Assembly (NCBI RefSeq): GCF_000230675.1
Contig: NZ_AGIK01000008.1
Coordinates: 1-60,088 of the forward strand
DNA length: 60,088 nt
Source of the DNA: Synechococcus sp. WH 8016
GTDB taxonomy: Bacteria > Cyanobacteriota > Cyanobacteriia > PCC-6307 > Cyanobiaceae
Direction: 5' to 3'
The translations under genes and the position numbers were made by a program. Under the pieces are notes generated by a model. It saw only the letters and a program-made list of their open reading frames with translations, was not told the DNA's origin and ran no database searches. Position 1 is the first letter of the stretch. Each line of letters starts with the position of its first letter. Shown piece after piece: positions 8,235 to 18,081 of the stretch.

Positions 8235-8795
8235 ATGGCCGATCGGCTCGATCTCCAACTGCTTGCCCTTGGCTTGCGCCGTTCCGCCTGGATTCGCTTT
8301 TGGACCCAAACCGGGCTTGGGATTGTGATTTTGGGGGTGTTGACGTTCAACAACATCGGCGGAAGTTTGAGCAGAAACGCCGATAGAGCCTTGGGATTGG
8401 GTCCGGGGCTGTCGCTCACCACGCTGTCGTTTTTGGTGTTGCTGTTCAGCCTTTGGCAGGGCTGGTTGGTGGTGCGGCTCGGTCGCGCTCTTGATAGTGG
8501 TGCGCGACCAAGTCGGGGGGAGGCGAGCCGCACGATCAAGCGCAGTTTGTTGGCGGATCTGTTGGGCTTGGTGCTCGCTGCTGTTGGGTACCAATCCCTC
8601 GCCGGGGCCTTGTTTGTGCAGGCGTCGCAGCAGACGCCAGGCATTGCCATTGGTGCCAGAGGGGCGAGTGAAAACATGGCGATCACCTCCCTGGAAATGC
8701 TCTCGGTGCTGAGCAACACCCAGGTGCTGTTTGCCCACGTGATCGGCTTGATTTTTTCGCTGTGGATGCTGCAGAGGATCTACCGAACGAGCTGA
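8235..8795 (+). CDS. DUF3611 family membrane protein
   Basis: 186 residues. Four hydrophobic segments: WIRFWTQTGLGIVILGVLTF, LTTLSFLVLLFSLWQGWLVV, LLADLLGLVLAAVGYQSLAG and the C-terminal TQVLFAHVIGLIFSLWML. The layout matches the DUF3611 family found in cyanobacteria and plastids (Tic21/CIA5-like in outline). Function is not established; a role in thylakoid or envelope membrane is inferred from distribution. The promoter must lie in the 27-base gap shared with ribF or inside the ribF start region. Confidence 0.8.
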   Translation: MADRLDLQLLALGLRRSAWIRFWTQTGLGIVILGVLTFNNIGGSLSRNADRALGLGPGLSLTTLSFLVLLFSLWQGWLVVRLGRALDSGARPSRGEASRTIKRSLLADLLGLVLAAVGYQSLAGALFVQASQQTPGIAIGARGASENMAITSLEMLSVLSNTQVLFAHVIGLIFSLWMLQRIYRTS

Positions 8796-8796
8796 G

Positions 8797-9594
8797 TTAC
8801 TGATTGAGGTGCAGTTGGGGTAGGGAGGAGAGACCTCCTCGCCAGAAAAGCTCCGGTTGGATGGGGGTGAGTGATGGGGCATTGGCTTGAATTTGGGCCA
8901 CATCCGTGGGCCAGTCGCGGGGGCCATCACCGCCCGACTCGAAATCTTCGACCGCTTCACCGGCCAACCAGTAGTAGGTGCGTCCGCGGGGGTCGACCCG
9001 TGGGCTGAACTGTTCGTCGTAGCGGCGGATCGACAGGCGGGTCCAGCTCAGTTTCCCCATGGCCTCCGGCTTGCAGGGGGGGACGTTGAGATTGAGCAAG
9101 AGATTCTCCGGCCAGCGATCGGCCAAGGCTGCTTCCGCCACCTCGATGGCCAAGTTGGCGGCGGCTTGGAATTCTCTCCACTGAAAACAGGCGCTGCTCA
9201 CGGCCATCGCCGGCAGGCCCTCCAGCGTGCCCTCCATGGCGGCTGCCACGGTTCCGGAGCAAAACACATCGGTGCCGAGGTTGGGGCCGTGGTTGATCCC
9301 CGAAAGCACCAGATCGGGCTTTTCAGGCAGCAGCTCAAACAGGGCCAATTTCATGCAATCGGCTGGGGTGCCACTGCAGGCCCAGGCTTTGATTCCAGGT
9401 TCAAACAGTTCATCGGCGCGTTCGGCACGGATGGGGGTTTGAAGGGTGAGGCCGTGGCCGGTGGCGGATCGCTCCTGGTCGGGACAGACCACGGTGATCT
9501 CATGTCCGGCCGTTGCGGCCGCTGCCGCCAGGGTGCGGATGCCGTCGGCAAATACGCCGTCGTCGTTGCTGATCAGTATCCGCAGGGGAGCCAT
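8797..9594 (-). CDS. surE: 5'/3'-nucleotidase SurE
   Basis: 265 residues. Metal-dependent nucleoside monophosphate phosphatase of the SurE family. Visible: the N-terminal [16 protein letters not shown] with paired metal-binding Asp, [58 protein letters not shown] (metal Asn and catalytic loop). Length is typical. Convergent with the DUF3611 gene with one base between the stops; divergent from pheS. Confidence 0.96.
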   Translation of the reverse strand: MAPLRILISNDDGVFADGIRTLAAAAATAGHEITVVCPDQERSATGHGLTLQTPIRAERADELFEPGIKAWACSGTPADCMKLALFELLPEKPDLVLSGINHGPNLGTDVFCSGTVAAAMEGTLEGLPAMAVSSACFQWREFQAAANLAIEVAEAALADRWPENLLLNLNVPPCKPEAMGKLSWTRLSIRRYDEQFSPRVDPRGRTYYWLAGEAVEDFESGGDGPRDWPTDVAQIQANAPSLTPIQPELFWRGGLSSLPQLHLNQ

Positions 9595-9668
9595 CCGAAG
9601 GGTTTGTAAGCGTTGGTTGGAACCTAGTCGTGATGGCTGCCTACAGTCATTGCCGCGAAACCAATGCC

Positions 9669-10676
9669 TTGAGCGCCACGATCTCCCTGCAGCAGCTCAC
9701 TGATCAGCTCGATGCCCTCGAGGCGGCGGCGGCGGTTGAAATCCAGGCGGCCGCCGATGCCGCTGCCCTTGAGCAGCTTCGGGTGGGCCTGTTGGGCAAG
9801 AAGGGGCGGCTGTCAGCCGTGCTCGGGGCGATGGGCAAGCTGCCGGGAGAGGAACGGCCGTTGGTGGGCCAGCGCGCCAATGTGCTGAAAACATTGGTGC
9901 AGCAGCTGCTGTCTGAGCGCCTTGAGGCGGTGAACAGTGCTGCGATGGAAGCAAGAATTGCAGCGGAAACCCTGGATGTCACGGCGGCTCCGCTGGGCGT
10001 GCCGATGGGGCACCGGCATCCGTTGATCACCACCACTGAGGAGATTGTTGATCTGTTCTGCGGCCTTGGGTATCAGGTGGAGGAAGGTCCTGAGGTGGAG
10101 ACGGATCACCACAACTTCACGGCCTTGAATATTCCGCCTGAGCACCCTGCGCGAGACATGCAGGACACGTTTTATCTGCAAGACAACTTGTTGTTGCGCA
10201 CCCACACCTCGCCGGTGCAGATCCGACACCTGGAAACCAATCCACCACCGGTGCGGATCGTGGCTCCAGGCCGGGTGTATCGGCGGGATGCGGTGGATGC
10301 CACCCATTCGCCTGTGTTTCATCAGGTGGAGGTGCTGGCGATCGATGAGGGCTTGGATTTCAGCCACCTGCGCGGAACGGTGATGCAGTTCCTCAAGGCG
10401 TTCTTTGGCGACCTACCGGTGCGCTTTCGCGCCAGTTACTTCCCGTTCACAGAACCCTCTGCGGAGGTGGACGTCCAATGGCGAGGGCGTTGGTTGGAAG
10501 TGATGGGGTGCGGAATGGTTGATCCGGCCGTATTGGAGGGGTTAGGCCTGGACCCCGATCGTTGGAGCGGTTTTGCGGCCGGTTTGGGCGTGGAACGGTT
10601 CTGCATGGTGCGTCATGGCATTGACGACATCCGCCGCCTGTACACCAGTGATCTACGCTTTCTTGATCAGTTTTGA
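9669..10676 (+). CDS. pheS: Phenylalanyl-tRNA synthetase alpha subunit
   Basis: About 335 residues from the TTG at 9669 ([13 protein letters not shown]), a length close to the family norm; an ATG at 9633 would add twelve residues. N-terminal coiled-coil tRNA-binding part (to about residue 90), then the class II core: [55 protein letters not shown] (motif 2 region), [20 protein letters not shown] and the motif 3 [18 protein letters not shown]. pheT is not adjacent, as common in cyanobacteria. Followed by AT-rich DNA. Confidence 0.95.
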   Translation: MSATISLQQLTDQLDALEAAAAVEIQAAADAAALEQLRVGLLGKKGRLSAVLGAMGKLPGEERPLVGQRANVLKTLVQQLLSERLEAVNSAAMEARIAAETLDVTAAPLGVPMGHRHPLITTTEEIVDLFCGLGYQVEEGPEVETDHHNFTALNIPPEHPARDMQDTFYLQDNLLLRTHTSPVQIRHLETNPPPVRIVAPGRVYRRDAVDATHSPVFHQVEVLAIDEGLDFSHLRGTVMQFLKAFFGDLPVRFRASYFPFTEPSAEVDVQWRGRWLEVMGCGMVDPAVLEGLGLDPDRWSGFAAGLGVERFCMVRHGIDDIRRLYTSDLRFLDQF

Positions 10677-11065
10677 TGCAAATCATTCATTTTGTTGATC
10701 TGAAGATCACCTGTATCGGAACAAGAGATGATCTCGATACCAATTGCAGAATTTGACCAAGATTTTTAAGCTCAGTAGCTGTAAGTCTAACAATATTGAA
10801 TTTGCAATCTTGAGTGGTTGAAGGGCATAGGAAGTTGATTGAGCAATCTGAGATGCAAATGCTTTTTATGATTCAGAGGTGTTGCTGTTCCGTACTCATA
10901 AAACTGGTAGTACTGATTGCTTATGTGACGAGCATCGATGTAACTTTCTTTTACGCGTTGACCCAGGGCTTGATGAATGTTCAATCTTTGAGGTAATTGA
11001 AGATAATAGTATTTGGAAGCTTGCTTAATTGCGTAAGTATTGAGCATCGCTCAATGTTTGATTTA
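10677..11065. other. AT-rich intergenic stretch after pheS
   Basis: About 390 bases of AT-rich DNA marking the left edge of an island. An 86-codon minus-strand frame (10787-11047, ATG) begins 18 bases beyond the stop of the amidotransferase-like gene and contains YYQFYEYGTATPLNHKKH; it is the only candidate gene here, with no ribosome site or recognisable domain. A 60-codon plus-strand frame overlaps it. I leave both as unproven. A weak palindrome TGATCTGAAGATCA follows pheS at about 10697-10710. Confidence 0.35.
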
Positions 11066-12436
11066 TTACTCCATCAGGCTGTCGTGTAGTATTCGAATAA
11101 GCAATCTAATTCCATCGTCTTTTTTTAAATGATCGAATGAAGGGATGCCGCTTTCTTTGAATTCTCTAAGATCATCTCTTAATTCTGGGTGGAATTGACA
11201 TGTAAACGATCTGCGTGTCTGCCGAGTGTCGTAGTCTCTGTAGTTGATGCATGTAGCGGCAACTTCTGTGCATAGCCTCCCTTCAGCACTTGTTGAACAC
11301 AGTATCTCAATGCTGCTTGGAAGGTTGAACAGCCAATATAGTTCAGATATTACAAGCTGATTTCTAGCTGGTAGAAGTGTTTGATAGAGATTGCGATAGG
11401 CCCAATTAGCGAATAATATAGCTTCTTCGTTAACTTCATCGGTATGGAACATAACAATATTTAGGTCCTTTTCGTGAGAGATTGATTCTTCAATTACGCC
11501 ATCATATTCTTCTGCTGTTATTGCTTGAGCGGTAAGTAATTCGGCTAGTTCAAGGTCAGGATGGGGATTGGATTTTTCATAGTGAACGATTTCACAGTGA
11601 CCCGCCTCCGGAACCTCATTAATCCCTACGGCAAATTCTGAATGATCCCAGCCCTCCGCGACGATTTTGTCGTCTTTTACTATTCTAAGTTTTGCGCCTA
11701 GAGTCTGAATTCTATTGCAGACTTGCTTTAAAGCATTTCTAGAATTAGGTTGATTGATTAGGATTTCATCAATCGTCTCCATAATCTCATAAGTTGCTTT
11801 TTTGATTAACCGTATGTGTGCTTGAGCGGCAAGCTGATGCCCAAGGCATATGAATATAGAGGGAGCACTTCTAAGTCGCCTGGATAAAATAAGTTCTTCA
11901 CTTAAATAGAGGAGATCGTCATGAGAGCAATTGGTATTTTTAAATGATTTGCTGTCGCGTACTGTTGGATGTCCACCTTCAAATACAACAGCTAGAGAAG
12001 AAGTAAGAACATGAGTAAGTTTTTTTCTATCCATTAGACCTGATTTCCACAAAGGGAAAACGATTGAGTCGCAATCGGCAATTCTCTGAGCAAGCCATGC
12101 AATATTGATTGAGGCTCTCACGGGTTCGCCAATCGTGTTTAATCCAACATGATCAGCAGGTTCGACAATGCAAATGGATTGATTGAATGAAAAAGGAGTA
12201 TTGATAAGAGTATCAAGATCTTCTTGGGAAGTAATCTCTTTTTCTAATGGAGCAGAATCACCCCATCCATGTTTTATTGAATCAGATGTGTCGTTGTTAT
12301 AATGAGTTTGCAATAAGCTTGGAGAATGCCTATCTCTTAAGAATTCAGACAATAGGGTCTGAATGGATTTGAAACTTGACTTTCCAGGACGGTAAAACCC
12401 AGGAAGCACTCGCCAGGATGTTTTTTTATCCATCAT
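11066..12436 (-). CDS. Orphan glutamine-amidotransferase-like protein
   Basis: 456 residues from the first ATG (12436). Not a known full-length family to me, but it holds the hallmarks of a class I glutamine amidotransferase: a nucleophile-elbow sequence SIFICLGHQLAAQ with Cys near 197 (the usual G-x-C-x-G-H/Q, with Ile before Cys), and TCQFHPE with His near 416 and Glu near 418, which together would make the Cys-His-Glu triad. Cys and His lie about 220 residues apart, roughly twice the usual spacing, so a large insertion separates them. The N-terminal 100 residues match nothing. No signal peptide and no acceptor-domain gene beside it. Codon use is AT-rich, unlike the flanking core genes, which suggests transfer. 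Confidence 0.75.
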   Translation of the reverse strand: MMDKKTSWRVLPGFYRPGKSSFKSIQTLLSEFLRDRHSPSLLQTHYNNDTSDSIKHGWGDSAPLEKEITSQEDLDTLINTPFSFNQSICIVEPADHVGLNTIGEPVRASINIAWLAQRIADCDSIVFPLWKSGLMDRKKLTHVLTSSLAVVFEGGHPTVRDSKSFKNTNCSHDDLLYLSEELILSRRLRSAPSIFICLGHQLAAQAHIRLIKKATYEIMETIDEILINQPNSRNALKQVCNRIQTLGAKLRIVKDDKIVAEGWDHSEFAVGINEVPEAGHCEIVHYEKSNPHPDLELAELLTAQAITAEEYDGVIEESISHEKDLNIVMFHTDEVNEEAILFANWAYRNLYQTLLPARNQLVISELYWLFNLPSSIEILCSTSAEGRLCTEVAATCINYRDYDTRQTRRSFTCQFHPELRDDLREFKESGIPSFDHLKKDDGIRLLIRILHDSLME

Positions 12437-12439
12437 CAA

Positions 12440-13062
12440 GTCAGTAATTTATACGTCTAAATTCTATACCATTAGTGCATTCGCTTGCCTTGCAGAACTT
12501 GCCGCTATTCTCTTTGTATCTGTAGTTTTTGTTACATTCTTGCGAATAGGTTGGCCGAATTCGTATTGAATCAGTGAGGTTTGACCTTTTGAATTGAGGA
12601 AGATGGAGCGATTCTCTATTTTTTCTTGTTCTCACCCTTGTAATGCTTTTATGATTGTCAGGTCTTTAGTATTCATTTGGTGGCACCAGGGAAGCCGCTA
12701 ACTGTCAATAATGTGAATGTTTACAATGTATGCTAATTGGCTTGAGTCTGCATTCTGTCTAGGCTCTGGTATGGAATTTCATCTATCTCTTGTTGTTGAG
12801 ATTAAATGTGTTTAGGAGTTGGATTAAATCGGAGTTCTGGACCGAGATTGTTGAAAAGTCCGTTGATTTCAAGGTTGTGGTGGTTCAGACTTGCTTTGCC
12901 AACTAAGACTTCTCCATTGCAGGCTATGTCGATCCTTTGGGGGTATGGGGACCGCTTTTGCAAGTTTCGCTTGAGTAAAGGTCAATAGAAGTCTTCATGC
13001 CCTCTGATGACTGCTCCAGTCCACTGATGCACCCAAAACTTTTGTTGTTTACCGCTGCTTAA
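12440..13062. other. Non-coding AT-rich stretch before the UbiB gene
   Basis: About 620 bases. Short frames (12441-12635 minus, 64 codons; 12806-12988 plus, 60 codons) show random-looking composition and no start context. Base composition rises to core values just before 13063. Promoters for the minus-strand amidotransferase-like gene and the plus-strand UbiB gene must both lie here; no clear consensus elements were identified. Confidence 0.4.
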
Positions 13063-14706
13063 ATGTCAGTCCTCAGTGTGTTCGACGGTTCCTCACGAGC
13101 CTTGGAGATCGTTCGGATCGTCTCCCGCCATGAGTGGTCGTTTCTCTCTCAGCTCCTCAACCGAGGCGATGCCTCTGAAACGCGGCTGCCCCTGCCCTCG
13201 GTGCTGTGCAACATTCTTACGGAATTGGGCCCCGTTTACGTGAAGCTGGGCCAGCTATTGAGCACTCGCCCCGATCTCCTGGGGGACGACTACATTGCGG
13301 CGTTGAGCCAATTGCAGGCGGATGTTCCGGCTGTGCCCTGGGAGCAATTGAAACCCCAATTGGAGCAAGAGCTGGGCTGCTCTGTTGACGAGGCCTTCTC
13401 AACCTTCGATGAAATGCCGATTGCGGCTGGAAGTGTGGGGCAGGTGTACAGGGCGACCTTGCCGGAGCTGGGTGCCGTGGCGGTGAAGGCCTTGCGGCCC
13501 GGGATTGCGGCCCAGGTGGAAGAAGACGGTCGCTTGCTGCGCAAGATTGCCGCCCTTGCTGCAGCCACGTCTCTCGGCAGTTTGTACGACTTTGTCGGGC
13601 TTGCCGACCAGGTGCTGGAGGCCTTGGTGCGCGAGCTCGATTTCAGAATTGAGGCCTCCAACACCTTGCGGTTGCAGCGCAGTTTGGAGGAATCAAACTT
13701 TGTTCCAAACGGACAGATTCGCCTTCCTCAGGTGGTGAAGTCCTTGTCGGGCCGCAGCGTTTTGGTGCTCGAGTGGATCGAGGGCGCATCGATCCTCAGC
13801 CCTGCAGGCCGGGAGGCCCTCGAGGCTGGGCCTGGCTTGGTGGCCACCACCACGGCCCTGCTTGGGGCTTTTGTGCAGCAATACTTCGTGGATGGGTTCT
13901 TTCATGCCGATCCCCATCCCGGCAACCTCAAAGTGCTCGCCGATGGCAAGGTGATCCTGCTGGATGCGGGCATGGTGGGTCAATTTGATCCGCGCACGCG
14001 CAGCAACCTGCTGGATCTTGTCTTGGCGCTGATCAACCAGGACGGTGCCCGTGCAACTGATGTGTTGGAGCAAATTGCGCCACCGGCACGGGGGGGAAAA
14101 GTGGATCGTCAGCATTTGCAGCGCCAGCTGGATCAGCTGATTGCCCTCAGTTTTTCCAAGCCTTTGGAGGAATTGAATTTCGCCCTGTTCCTCGCTTCCT
14201 TGCTGCAGCTGGCGAATCGCTCTGGGTTAAGGGTGCCGGGAACCCTGGGCCTGTTTGTGAAGTCCGTCACCAATTTGGAAGGGGTGGGCAATTCTTTGAA
14301 CCCGGCGTTCAGTTTCACCGGGGAGATGCAGCCGTTGGTGGCCCAGCTCCTGGCCCGTGCCGTGATGCTGCCTCAAGAACGGCTGATGCAGTTTGGCCTT
14401 GATTTACGCAATCTCACGATTGATTCTCCGCGGCAGTTGAGTCAGCTGTTGCGGCGCTTTAGCAGTGATGAATTGGTGTTTGCCATTCAGCTGGAGGGGC
14501 TTGACGCCATGCGCGCCAGCTTGGACCGGATGTCGCAACGGGTGTCGTTGGCGATTCTTGTGGCATCGCTGTTGCTGAGTGCCACGGTGATGGCCACCTT
14601 GGCCCAACAACCTCTGCTGAGGGATGTCAGCGAGGGGTTATTTGTTGGGGCCACTTTGTTTGGCCTCTGGTTGATCGTGTCGTTGCTGCGCTCGAGTCGT
14701 CGATGA
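13063..14706 (+). CDS. ABC1/UbiB-family atypical protein kinase
   Basis: 547 residues. ABC1/UbiB proteins are atypical kinase/ATPases linked to quinone and isoprenoid-lipid metabolism. Visible: the family-specific KxGQ motif (YVKLGQLLSTRPDLL), an Ala-rich nucleotide loop (AAGSVGQVYRA), VAVKALRPG with the ATP-site Lys, LVRELDFRIEASN (ExD), VLEWIEG, and the catalytic FFHADPHPGNLKV followed by LLDAGMVG. Two C-terminal hydrophobic segments (LAILVASLLLSATVMATLA and LFVGATLFGLWLIVSLL) anchor it in the membrane. Cyanobacteria have several paralogues, so a gene symbol is not justified. Convergent with the next gene, six bases between the stops. Confidence 0.93.
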   Translation: MSVLSVFDGSSRALEIVRIVSRHEWSFLSQLLNRGDASETRLPLPSVLCNILTELGPVYVKLGQLLSTRPDLLGDDYIAALSQLQADVPAVPWEQLKPQLEQELGCSVDEAFSTFDEMPIAAGSVGQVYRATLPELGAVAVKALRPGIAAQVEEDGRLLRKIAALAAATSLGSLYDFVGLADQVLEALVRELDFRIEASNTLRLQRSLEESNFVPNGQIRLPQVVKSLSGRSVLVLEWIEGASILSPAGREALEAGPGLVATTTALLGAFVQQYFVDGFFHADPHPGNLKVLADGKVILLDAGMVGQFDPRTRSNLLDLVLALINQDGARATDVLEQIAPPARGGKVDRQHLQRQLDQLIALSFSKPLEELNFALFLASLLQLANRSGLRVPGTLGLFVKSVTNLEGVGNSLNPAFSFTGEMQPLVAQLLARAVMLPQERLMQFGLDLRNLTIDSPRQLSQLLRRFSSDELVFAIQLEGLDAMRASLDRMSQRVSLAILVASLLLSATVMATLAQQPLLRDVSEGLFVGATLFGLWLIVSLLRSSRR

Positions 14707-14712
14707 GTGCGA

Positions 14713-16338
14713 TCAGGACAAGCCCATCAGCCAGGGGTATTTGAGTCCAAAGAGTTCCAGTTGATCCATCACGCGTTTGTTGATGGTGCGCCCGAGCACA
14801 ACCTGCGGCTCGTCGGCGCGAATCGGGATCACAGGGTGTGGAAGGGCCTGAGATGGCGTTGTTCCGGAGATGATCTCGCGTCTAAGCAGTGAATTTCCGG
14901 CTTCTAAACCACAGACATAGGCACGCTCCTGGCAGAGCCCTTTGGCGCCGAATTCCCGATCTCCCATTCGCACCCAGTCGCCCGCGCAGACGATCGAGGC
15001 AACGGAGGTTTCCAGGGGTGGACGCTGCTGGAAACTTCCCGGGGAAAATAGCGACACCGACCCCGGATAACGCCGCACCTCCTGATCCACCACCTGGGCT
15101 GTGCGGAAGGCCGGCTGCACCATCGGCAACAACTCCTGCATCAGGGAATCGACAATCTCCTGATCACTTTGTGCGGCAATCACCGAGGCGTTATAAAAAT
15201 CGCTTGCAACCACAGACCCTTGCACGGGATCAGCACCCCAGAGCTCCTGCTGACTGTCCGCTTGCAGCTGATCCAGCATGAAGAAGGTGGCGCCGGATCC
15301 TTGAAGGGCCGGAAAACGCGACAACACATTGGCGGGATCGGCAACCGGCACTTTGCGATCAAGCCACAAGCGCACGGACACCACATCAATGGCGTTGAGA
15401 TGGCCGGCTTGCACCAGCTCCGGGGACAGAGCCGCGCACTCCGGTGAGTTGGCCATCAGCGCCCCCATCCCCTTGGCGCCCACCGCCAGCACCACGGCAT
15501 CCACAGCCTTGATCACAGCGCTGCGGCCCGTGCTGACCGAGAGGGTCTCCACCGAGGTCACCGATGTGCCATTGGGGGAGACGTTCAGGCGTGATGCCAA
15601 CGTTCCTCCGAGGACTTCCAGATGATGTTGGTGGCGCAAGCGCTGACTGAGTGGAGCCAACAGTTGCTCTGCGATGCTCTTGCGTTTGATCCAGCGCACA
15701 TCAAAAGAATCCTGATGGGCCAAGGCGTAGTAGTACAGCAACTCCATCGTCACCGCCGCTGAGAGCTCTTCCGGTGGCTTGAACAGCCCCACCAGCAGGA
15801 TTGGCCGCAGGAACTCATTGATCATCCGATCGCTGATCCGTAACTGCTTGAACAGCGTGAGGGCGTCGATGCCGTCGTACTGCTGGTACACCGCGTTGTT
15901 GCGGTTTAAATCGAGCATGGCGACCAGCAGCCCGGCGATGCTGAGTCGATCGGCGACCGGCAACCGCTTGAAGTTGTTGAAGGTGGCGAAGGCCTGGCCC
16001 AGAGGGCTGGGTAGCTGAGGGCCATCACCAAACACCGGCGCTGAGGCTTCTAAGCCATCGGGAGACCAGAAGGCGCTGGTGGTGAACTCGGTGAAAATCT
16101 CGCCGAGCTGGAGCTCTTCCGTGAGGGCGTTGATGTTGGGATAGTCCTTCCAAAATCCCCGCGTCCCGGCCTCGAAGGGTTTGCCGCTTGGGGTGGTGAG
16201 CGGCGTGCTGCCGGTTGGATCCTTTACCCCGTCGATCAAGGTCACGCGCACCCCGGCCTGGCAGAGGGATTTGGCGGCGCCCCAGCCAGCCCATCCCGCT
16301 CCGATCACAACCACATGGGACGGGGTGTTGCTTGGCAT
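14713..16338 (-). CDS. FAD-dependent oxidoreductase, carotene-desaturase-like
   Basis: 541 residues. N-terminal Rossmann motif VVVIGAGWAGWGAAKSLCQAG binds FAD; the fold continues with FEAGTRGFWKDYPNINAL and DALTLFKQLRISDRMINEF. The C-terminal FAD signature is present (VCAGDWVRMGDREFGAKGLCQERAYVCGLEAGN). Overall pattern is the amine-oxidase/phytoene-desaturase superfamily, in the branch of long plastid and cyanobacterial members without assigned substrate; it is not zds, pds or crtO-like closely enough for a symbol. No signal peptide. A role in carotenoid or quinone chemistry is plausible but unproven. Confidence 0.85.
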   Translation of the reverse strand: MPSNTPSHVVVIGAGWAGWGAAKSLCQAGVRVTLIDGVKDPTGSTPLTTPSGKPFEAGTRGFWKDYPNINALTEELQLGEIFTEFTTSAFWSPDGLEASAPVFGDGPQLPSPLGQAFATFNNFKRLPVADRLSIAGLLVAMLDLNRNNAVYQQYDGIDALTLFKQLRISDRMINEFLRPILLVGLFKPPEELSAAVTMELLYYYALAHQDSFDVRWIKRKSIAEQLLAPLSQRLRHQHHLEVLGGTLASRLNVSPNGTSVTSVETLSVSTGRSAVIKAVDAVVLAVGAKGMGALMANSPECAALSPELVQAGHLNAIDVVSVRLWLDRKVPVADPANVLSRFPALQGSGATFFMLDQLQADSQQELWGADPVQGSVVASDFYNASVIAAQSDQEIVDSLMQELLPMVQPAFRTAQVVDQEVRRYPGSVSLFSPGSFQQRPPLETSVASIVCAGDWVRMGDREFGAKGLCQERAYVCGLEAGNSLLRREIISGTTPSQALPHPVIPIRADEPQVVLGRTINKRVMDQLELFGLKYPWLMGLS

Positions 16339-16492
16339 CGCTTGGGCTCGCCTCAGGGGGTGACTGGAACGCTACGCAGGGCCGGCTCTATGGGGAGGGG
16401 CTGAGGGGAGGGGCTGGATTTAAAAAACAACCCGACGCTGCTGGGCGCCGATTTTTCTCATAAAGTGATGCCGTTCTTTTGAAGCGCGATCG

Positions 16493-17401
16493 GTGCCCAG
16501 GGTCGGACTGATCGTGAATGACGGGAAGTCACTTGCCGTTGAGACCGCTCAAACGATTCAGGAGCGGCTGGAACTCGCCGGCCACGAGGTGGTGCGGGCC
16601 AGCAGTTCTGGAGGAATGGTGGGTTTCGCCAACCCAGACCAGCACCTGCGCATGCTCGGGTACAACGCCTGTGTGCCGGAGGGATTTGATGCCTCGATGG
16701 TGCTGGCGATTGTGTTGGGAGGCGATGGCACCGTGCTGTCAGCAGCCCGCCAAACAGCACCGATTGGGGTGCCGATTTTAACGATCAACACCGGTCATCT
16801 CGGCTTTCTTGCCGAGGCTTACCTCGGTGATCTCGACAAAGCTCTCGAGCAGATTCTCACCGAGCGCTGGACGATCGAAGAGCGCGCCAACATGGTGGTG
16901 AGTGTGATGCGTGGTGACCAAAGGCGCTGGGAAGCCCTGTCTCTCAATGAGATGGCGTTGCACCGTGAGCCACTCACCAGCATGTGTCATTTCGAAATTG
17001 CGATCGGCCGGCATGCGCCCGTGGATATCTCTGCCGATGGGGTGATCCTGTCGACGCCCACGGGATCGACGGCCTATGCCCTGAGTGCTGGCGGTCCTGT
17101 GATCACCCCCGATTGTCCGGTGTTGCAGCTCACCCCCATCGCCGCCCATTCCCTGGCTTCGAGGGCGCTGGTTTTTAGCGATCAGGAACCGGTCACGGTG
17201 TTTCCGGCCACTCCGGAGCGGCTGATGATGGTGGTGGATGGCAGTGCTGGCTGTTATGTCTGGCCTGAAGACAGGGTGTTGATCCGGCGGAGTGATCATC
17301 CCGTGCGCTTTGTGCGCCTGTCGGACCATGAGTTTTTCCAGGTGTTGCGCAACAAGTTGGGTTGGGGCTTGCCCCATGTGGCAAAGCCTGATCGTCCATG
17401 A
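16493..17401 (+). CDS. nadK: NAD kinase
   Basis: 302 residues from a GTG. Phosphorylates NAD to NADP. Visible: VGLIVNDGK near the start, the GGDGT motif ([14 protein letters not shown]), the [10 protein letters not shown] segment, LNEMALHR and the glycine-rich loop [22 protein letters not shown], plus [11 protein letters not shown]. Length is the family norm. Cyanobacteria carry two NAD kinases; which paralogue this is cannot be settled here. Its stop overlaps the start of the response-regulator gene by four bases (ATGA), an arrangement suggesting translational coupling. Confidence 0.95.
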   Translation: MPRVGLIVNDGKSLAVETAQTIQERLELAGHEVVRASSSGGMVGFANPDQHLRMLGYNACVPEGFDASMVLAIVLGGDGTVLSAARQTAPIGVPILTINTGHLGFLAEAYLGDLDKALEQILTERWTIEERANMVVSVMRGDQRRWEALSLNEMALHREPLTSMCHFEIAIGRHAPVDISADGVILSTPTGSTAYALSAGGPVITPDCPVLQLTPIAAHSLASRALVFSDQEPVTVFPATPERLMMVVDGSAGCYVWPEDRVLIRRSDHPVRFVRLSDHEFFQVLRNKLGWGLPHVAKPDRP

Positions 17402-18081
17402 ACGATCAGGGGGTGTTGTTGTTGGTTGGTGCTGAGGCCCTGCACCTCCAGGATCGCCTCGAGGCCTCCGGTTACACAGCTCTGGAGTGGGAGTCGGGGG
17501 ATGGGGCCGTTGCGACGGCTGGCCAGCCGCCGATGGCTGCGATTGTGTCGCCGGGCCAGCTGCCTCAGGTGGGGCAGCTCCGCCAGTGGTTTGGAGCGCT
17601 GCCGATTTTGTTGGGTGTGAGCGAAGACAGCATTGAGGCGCGAGAGCTCTGCTTCAGTTCCGGGGCGGATGATTTCTGGTTGTCCAGCAGTGCACCGAGC
17701 GATCTCTTGCAACGGGTGCGTCTCCATCTCTCGCTTCAGAAGCGCAGGGAAGAGCTCTGCTCCGTGATCGTGGTGGCTGATTTGCAGCTTGACGTCAGCA
17801 GCGGTTTGGTGCGTCGTGGCACCCGCTCCATCGGCTTAACGGAGCGCGAATCGTCGTTGATGCTGTTGCTGTTCAAGCAGCGGGGCCAGGTGGTGAGTCG
17901 TGAGCAAATCTTGCGCGAGGTTTGGAACGATGAGCAGGGGCTGTCGAGCAATGTGGTGGAGGTGTACATCCGCTATTTGCGTCAGAAGCTCGAAGAGGGT
18001 GGAGACACCCGCTTGATTCACACCATTCGTGGCCGTGGTTATTGCCTGAACCATGGCGTTCCTTTCCTGAAGAGCTCCTGA
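17398..18081 (+). CDS. OmpR-type response regulator with degenerate receiver
   Basis: 227 residues. The C-terminal half is a normal winged-helix DNA-binding domain: [44 protein letters not shown] and [10 protein letters not shown]. The N-terminal receiver has lost its chemistry: the acidic pair expected after the first strand is absent (LLLVGAEAL), the phospho-acceptor Asp is replaced in [10 protein letters not shown] (near residue 50), and the conserved Lys is missing from [12 protein letters not shown]. So it probably acts without phosphorylation, or by protein or ligand contact. Coupled to nadK upstream and to the DUF192 gene downstream (one-base overlap). Confidence 0.9.
   Translation: MNDQGVLLLVGAEALHLQDRLEASGYTALEWESGDGAVATAGQPPMAAIVSPGQLPQVGQLRQWFGALPILLGVSEDSIEARELCFSSGADDFWLSSSAPSDLLQRVRLHLSLQKRREELCSVIVVADLQLDVSSGLVRRGTRSIGLTERESSLMLLLFKQRGQVVSREQILREVWNDEQGLSSNVVEVYIRYLRQKLEEGGDTRLIHTIRGRGYCLNHGVPFLKSS

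Noticed and set aside
10787-11047. 86-codon minus-strand frame after the amidotransferase-like gene.
   Set aside because: Some protein-like stretches, but no ribosome site, no domain, and AT-rich DNA readily gives such frames; kept only as a note.
12441-12635. 64-codon minus-strand frame just upstream of the amidotransferase-like gene.
   Set aside because: GTG start only, very basic random composition, no recognisable feature.
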